From assembly GCA_021822995.1 (NCBI GenBank), contig JAKAPN010000046.1:1-7793 (forward strand): DNA of 7,793 bases. The letters run 5' to 3'. The position numbers and the translations under genes were made by a program. The stretch comes from an archaeon. Lineage in GTDB: Archaea > Thermoproteota > Nitrososphaeria > Nitrososphaerales > Gagatemarchaeaceae. Numbering within the stretch: the first letter of the stretch is position 1; each line of letters starts with the position of its first letter. The notes under the pieces are model-generated. The model searched no databases, had not been told where the DNA came from, and worked only from the letters and a program-made list of their open reading frames with translations. Below are positions 5,196-7,793 of the stretch, in pieces.

Positions 5196-5684
5196 GTGCG
5201 GTATCCGTTGCCACTGTCGATACTCGTCGGTAATGTCACCGGCGTTGCCGCGCTGAGCCTGGTCTGCCTTTCGGCTTTCATGATGGCGTTCCGGGCCCGG
5301 CTGCTGAAGCCGATGGGGGGTTCCGAGGAGCTAAGGAAGATACACGTCTTCGTCGCCCTGCTAGCTCTCGTGCTCCTCGCCGTCCATATCGGAGTCATGT
5401 TCAGCCCCCCGGTCACGCTGCCGCTGGACCTTGGGTATGCAGCTTTCGCTCTCGGGGCCGTCCTCTGGTTAACCGGCATCGGCTTCCTTGAGCGCAACAG
5501 GGACTCTTTCTTGCTCCACGGCTCGCTCGCCGTGGCTCTCCTGGCCCTGATCTTGGTCCACGCAGCGTCGTCTGGAGTGAACTTCCCTGCCTACGTGTCT
5601 GTCCCGACGCTGCTGGCTGCAGGCTCGATCGCCCTGGTGAGCAGCGCCTACAACTTCCAGAAGCTCCGTCCGAGGCGAAGGTGA
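5196..5684 (+). CDS. Compact di-heme cytochrome b-like / ferric-reductase-like membrane protein, 162 aa
   Basis: The protein has about five hydrophobic segments: roughly residues 7-32, 48-69, 76-98, 106-126 and 133-152. Two carry a pair of His exactly 14 positions apart: His50 and His64 in segment 2, and His108 and His122 in segment 4. One helix separates them. This is the ligand geometry of cytochrome b (helices B and D) and resembles the ferric reductase/NOX membrane domain. It predicts two b hemes stacked across the membrane, 50 paired with 108 and 64 with 122. The protein is far shorter than a full cytochrome b. No PEWY-like Qo motif is visible and there is no FAD/NAD domain, so its electron donor is unknown. 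The start is GTG, three bases after the preceding stop. Its stop overlaps the Rieske start in the sequence GTGA, so the two are probably made together and act in one complex. The heme prediction is inferred from His spacing. Confidence 0.72.
   Translation: MRYPLPLSILVGNVTGVAALSLVCLSAFMMAFRARLLKPMGGSEELRKIHVFVALLALVLLAVHIGVMFSPPVTLPLDLGYAAFALGAVLWLTGIGFLERNRDSFLLHGSLAVALLALILVHAASSGVNFPAYVSVPTLLAAGSIALVSSAYNFQKLRPRRR
5672..5675 (+). promoter_or_regulatory. Ribosome-binding site for the Rieske gene
   Basis: GAGG lies five bases before the GTG at 5681, inside the end of the preceding gene. It supports this start within the GTGA overlap. Confidence 0.4.
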
Positions 5685-6157
5685 CCACCTCGGACAGACG
5701 GGAGTTCCTCAGGAGGGCTTCTATGGCAGCTGTGTTCGGGGCGATCGGGATCTTCGGGCTCGTCGAGGCGTTCACCAAGCTCGATGGTCAGACTCTGCCT
5801 TCCTCCATCCAGCCTGTCACCCCAGGGAGTGGGCAGCTCGCGCCAGCAGGGTACGTCTACGTGGCCCCCCTGTCGTCGCTCGCTGGGAAGACCTCAGCGT
5901 ACTTCACCCACCCTACCCACGGCTCTTCCATACTGGTTGATTTCGGCGGGCAATGGAGGGCTTTCAGCGCTCTGTGCACCCACGCCGGCTGCGTAGTCGA
6001 TTTTACTGGCTCGTCAATATACTGCCCGTGTCACGCTGGATCATTCAGCCCTGCGAACGGCAGCGTCCAGGGCGGCCCCCCTCCCTCGCCCCTCCCCGAG
6101 TTCGGCGTCACCATACAGACGGGGGACCTCTACGTTAGCCAGTCGATTATCAACTGA
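5681..6157 (+). CDS. Rieske [2Fe-2S] iron-sulfur protein with Tat signal/anchor
   Basis: This is a 158-residue electron carrier expected on the outer face of the membrane. Residues 4-12 (SDRREFLRR) form a twin-arginine motif, followed by a hydrophobic helix at about 14-31 that may stay as an anchor. The Rieske boxes are complete: CTHAGC at 99-104 and CPCHAGSF at 115-122. Cluster ligands would be Cys99, His101, Cys115 and His118, with a Cys104-Cys117 disulfide. The disulfide marks the bc1/b6f type rather than the dioxygenase type. A Pro-rich loop (GGPPPSPLP, 131-139) follows, as in respiratory Rieske proteins. The start is GTG, overlapping the stop of the heme-protein gene. In the family it takes electrons from quinol at a cytochrome b Qo site; here the only b-type partner in sight is the short upstream protein. 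It ends nine bases from the convergent gene at 6167. Confidence 0.93.
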   Translation: MTTSDRREFLRRASMAAVFGAIGIFGLVEAFTKLDGQTLPSSIQPVTPGSGQLAPAGYVYVAPLSSLAGKTSAYFTHPTHGSSILVDFGGQWRAFSALCTHAGCVVDFTGSSIYCPCHAGSFSPANGSVQGGPPPSPLPEFGVTIQTGDLYVSQSIIN

Positions 6158-6166
6158 CGGGCCCGC

Positions 6167-7297
6167 TTAGTCTCTGCGCAAAGCCGGCGTGGCCGAGATC
6201 AGGGTCGCTTCCGAATTCCCCAGCCCTTTCTTCATGGCCTTGTACGATTCCTGGTCCTCTTTCGAGCAGACTATCACCACATTGTGCTTCAGCGGGTCGA
6301 AGACTTCTGGTCCGGCCTTTGCCTTCGAGCCTGACACAATATCGACGTCGGTAACGTAGTCCCGCAGCCTCTGCTGTATGCTCTCGGCCACCTGCAGGCG
6401 CTCACCGCGCATCTCGTACCTGTCCAGGTTCCAGAGAAGCGAGATCTTCGTCCGGCTGGCTTTCAACTGCTTCTCCTTGAGCACCTCCCTCGTCTCATCC
6501 ACGACGTATCTCACATAATTCTCGAAGCTCTTCAGAGCGGCACCGGCCAGGTACGAGATCGACTCGCCGGTCTCTTCGCTCGCCTGTATGGCCTTCAGTT
6601 CGAAGAGATACTTCGAGAACTCGTCGATGTAGACCTCGGACTTGCGCTGAAGGGCGACCCTCGCCTCGCGCCCCCTCCGTGCCATCTCTATCTCGGTCAC
6701 TGATTTTACCGCATCTTCCATCACCCCGGCGGCGTACTCGAGCTCAGCGGAGAACACGTTCTGGGAGTTGGGTGAATATCCAAGGGCCTGGAGGGGCCCC
6801 TTTTCCTGCATCCCGGCGACGGAGACGACTGCCGGCTTCGGGTCCTTCGGCCTCAGTGGCAGATAGGCGTATGTCAGCGTCGACCCGACCTGCAAGCCCG
6901 TCTGTTTTTCGACCATCATGATGTTGTCAGAATTTCCACCCGGGCCCGTCGGGAGGGAGTTGACTACCGTCACTCCCTTGGACAGGTACTTGGCCATGTC
7001 CCTCATCTTCGAGCCTGCTTCTATCAGCGTCTCTTCTGACGGCCTCCTCAGCTTTGGGGTGAAGAAGATCACCTGCGCGTCCCCCAAAACCTGTTCGAGG
7101 GGCTTGAAGCTCAGCAGGGGTTCTTCCGACATCACCTCCTGGAGGTTCGGGTTCTTCTTCAGGAACCCAGGTTCTATGTCCATGGCCATCTGGAGGGTCT
7201 CGTCGATTATGGTGACCTGTGCCCTGTCCACGAGCTCCGCGGCAAGACTGTATGCCTCGCTCGTGAGCCCGTACATCGCGACCCTAATCTTTGCCAA
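6167..7297 (-). CDS. Degenerate UDP-glucose/GDP-mannose dehydrogenase-like protein, 376 aa
   Basis: The overall layout resembles nucleotide-sugar 6-dehydrogenases. A Rossmann start (IRVAMYGLTSEAY) is followed by an acidic strand end (IIDE), an EPG segment and an A-Q-V-I-F-F-TPK strand. KYLSKGVTVVNSLPTGPGGN lies where UDP-glucose dehydrogenases have their ...STVPPGT segment. The middle (about 180-300) is long and helical, and the end (KHNVVIVCSKED) recalls the C-terminal domain. However, GxGxxG is replaced by GLTSEA and I find no GGxCFPKD-like motif. The only Cys is near the C-terminus, so the usual catalytic thiol is absent. It may be a pseudoenzyme, a regulator or a divergent NAD-binding protein. 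The start is TTG at 7297, supported by a TATA-like box 29-32 bases upstream; an ATG seven codons later is an alternative. The family call is tentative; the coding call is strong. Confidence 0.6.
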   Translation of the reverse strand: MAKIRVAMYGLTSEAYSLAAELVDRAQVTIIDETLQMAMDIEPGFLKKNPNLQEVMSEEPLLSFKPLEQVLGDAQVIFFTPKLRRPSEETLIEAGSKMRDMAKYLSKGVTVVNSLPTGPGGNSDNIMMVEKQTGLQVGSTLTYAYLPLRPKDPKPAVVSVAGMQEKGPLQALGYSPNSQNVFSAELEYAAGVMEDAVKSVTEIEMARRGREARVALQRKSEVYIDEFSKYLFELKAIQASEETGESISYLAGAALKSFENYVRYVVDETREVLKEKQLKASRTKISLLWNLDRYEMRGERLQVAESIQQRLRDYVTDVDIVSGSKAKAGPEVFDPLKHNVVIVCSKEDQESYKAMKKGLGNSEATLISATPALRRD

Positions 7298-7325
7298 GAG
7301 CTCTCGTGGCTCGCTGGTCGTTTGG

Positions 7326-7333
7326 TATTATAC
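7326..7333 (-). promoter_or_regulatory. TATA-like element in the divergent promoter between 7297 and 7395
   Basis: The minus strand reads GTATAATA, about 30 bases upstream of the TTG at 7297, predicting a leader of only a few bases. The same AT-rich patch on the plus strand could start a transcript near 7355, giving the DUF354 gene a leader of about 40 bases. Confidence 0.4.
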
Positions 7334-7382
7334 TTTGAAAGGGGGGCAAACGGATTAGTATCGAGGCTCTGCCGGAAGGGGC

Positions 7383-7386
7383 GAGG
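7383..7386 (+). promoter_or_regulatory. Ribosome-binding site for the DUF354 gene
   Basis: GAGG lies eight bases upstream of the TTG at 7395 and supports that codon as the start. No ATG or GTG precedes it in frame after the stop at 7356-7358. Confidence 0.4.
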
Positions 7387-7394
7387 AACCCAGG

Positions 7395-7793
7395 TTGCGC
7401 GCATGGTTCGACGTGCTGACTCCCAAGCAGGTGCTCTTCTTCAAGCCCGTGATTGATGCCCTGGAGCAAGCCGGCGCCGAGGTCCTGGCCACCTCAAGGA
7501 GATACCGTGAAGTCGGTCCCCTGGCCGAACGGTCGGGGCTCAAGCTCGAGTATGTGGGGGAAAGGGGCGCCCGCGGTCAGGAGGAGCAGCTGCTGGCAGC
7601 CACCGGGCGCCAGGCGGAGCTCATCCCGCTGGTCAAGAAGTTTGATCCCCAGGTGGCCGTCTCGATTGCCTCCGCGGTCTGCGCGCGAATCGCCTTCGGT
7701 TTCGGGATCCGGCACGTGGCTGTGAACGATTCTCCGCACTCCGAGGTGGCTGGACGGCTTTCAATCCCTCTGACGTACCACCTTCTATGCCCA
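7395..7793 (+). CDS. DUF354 family protein (GT-B-like), N-terminal 133 residues
   Basis: The gene runs off the right edge with an open frame to the last base. It begins with TTG, giving M-R-A-WFDVLTPKQVLFFKP, the characteristic N-terminus of DUF354 proteins. These are predicted to have a fold like UDP-GlcNAc 2-epimerases and GT-B glycosyltransferases. Further landmarks are the helix IDALEQAGAEVLATSR, the segment KKFDPQVAVSIAS near residues 85-97, and the VNDSPHSE motif near 112-119 followed by PLTYHLLCP. The biochemical function of the family is not established to my knowledge. A role in surface polysaccharide or glycan synthesis is inferred from the fold and from the glycosylation genes nearby. 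It is divergent from the dehydrogenase-like gene and shares the 97-base intergenic region with it. An upstream in-frame stop at 7356-7358 limits the start to this TTG. Confidence 0.8.
   Translation, partial: MRAWFDVLTPKQVLFFKPVIDALEQAGAEVLATSRRYREVGPLAERSGLKLEYVGERGARGQEEQLLAATGRQAELIPLVKKFDPQVAVSIASAVCARIAFGFGIRHVAVNDSPHSEVAGRLSIPLTYHLLCP

Noticed and set aside
1..7793. CRISPR arrays, insertion sequences, toxin-antitoxin or phage genes
   Set aside because: No regularly spaced repeats, terminal inverted repeats, transposase motifs or phage-like proteins were seen.

Overview
The window looks like a stretch of archaeal chromosome. It carries an RPA-type single-strand DNA-binding protein, a eukaryote/archaeal-type GlcNAc-1-phosphate transferase (Alg7/AglH family) and a DUF354 protein. 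TATA-like boxes repeatedly sit about 27-29 bases upstream of a start codon with no room for a leader, which is typical of leaderless archaeal mRNAs, and several starts are TTG or GTG. The lineage cannot be fixed from sequence alone. A Nitrososphaeria/Thaumarchaeota-like or related archaeon fits best, as inference. No tRNA, rRNA, CRISPR array, transposase or phage gene was found.

Layout. Positions 1-108 (-) hold the N-terminus of an RPA/OB-fold protein that runs off the left edge. Positions 124-597 are a GC-poor stretch with no recognisable gene. Positions 598-1951 (-) hold two exported proteins of unknown function, rich in N-glycosylation sequons and clearly lower in GC than the rest. Positions 2133-3420 (+) hold the polyprenyl-phosphate GlcNAc-1-phosphate transferase followed by a small two-helix membrane protein. 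Positions 3386-4809 (-) hold a two-gene operon: a Gfo/Idh/MocA sugar oxidoreductase, then a left-handed beta-helix acyltransferase joined to it by a 4-base overlap. Positions 4968-6157 (+) are a three-gene operon: a small membrane-anchored Pro/Ser/Gly-rich protein, a 162-residue membrane protein with two H-x13-H helices, and a Tat-type Rieske iron-sulfur protein. Positions 6167-7297 (-) hold a degenerate relative of UDP-glucose/GDP-mannose dehydrogenase. From 7395 (+) a DUF354 gene runs off the right edge.

How the genes may work together. Two themes are interleaved. The first is surface glycosylation: lipid-linked glycan initiation (2133), nucleotide-sugar modification of the WbpB/WbpD kind (3386-4809), a possible nucleotide-sugar dehydrogenase pseudoenzyme (6167), a GT-B-like DUF354 protein (7395), and next door two exported proteins dense in N-x-S/T sites that could be glycosylated clients. 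The second is a compact redox module (4968-6157) in which a cytochrome-b-like four-helix core with two predicted b hemes is translationally coupled to a Rieske protein, without the usual full-length cytochrome b. That module is the most unusual thing in the window.
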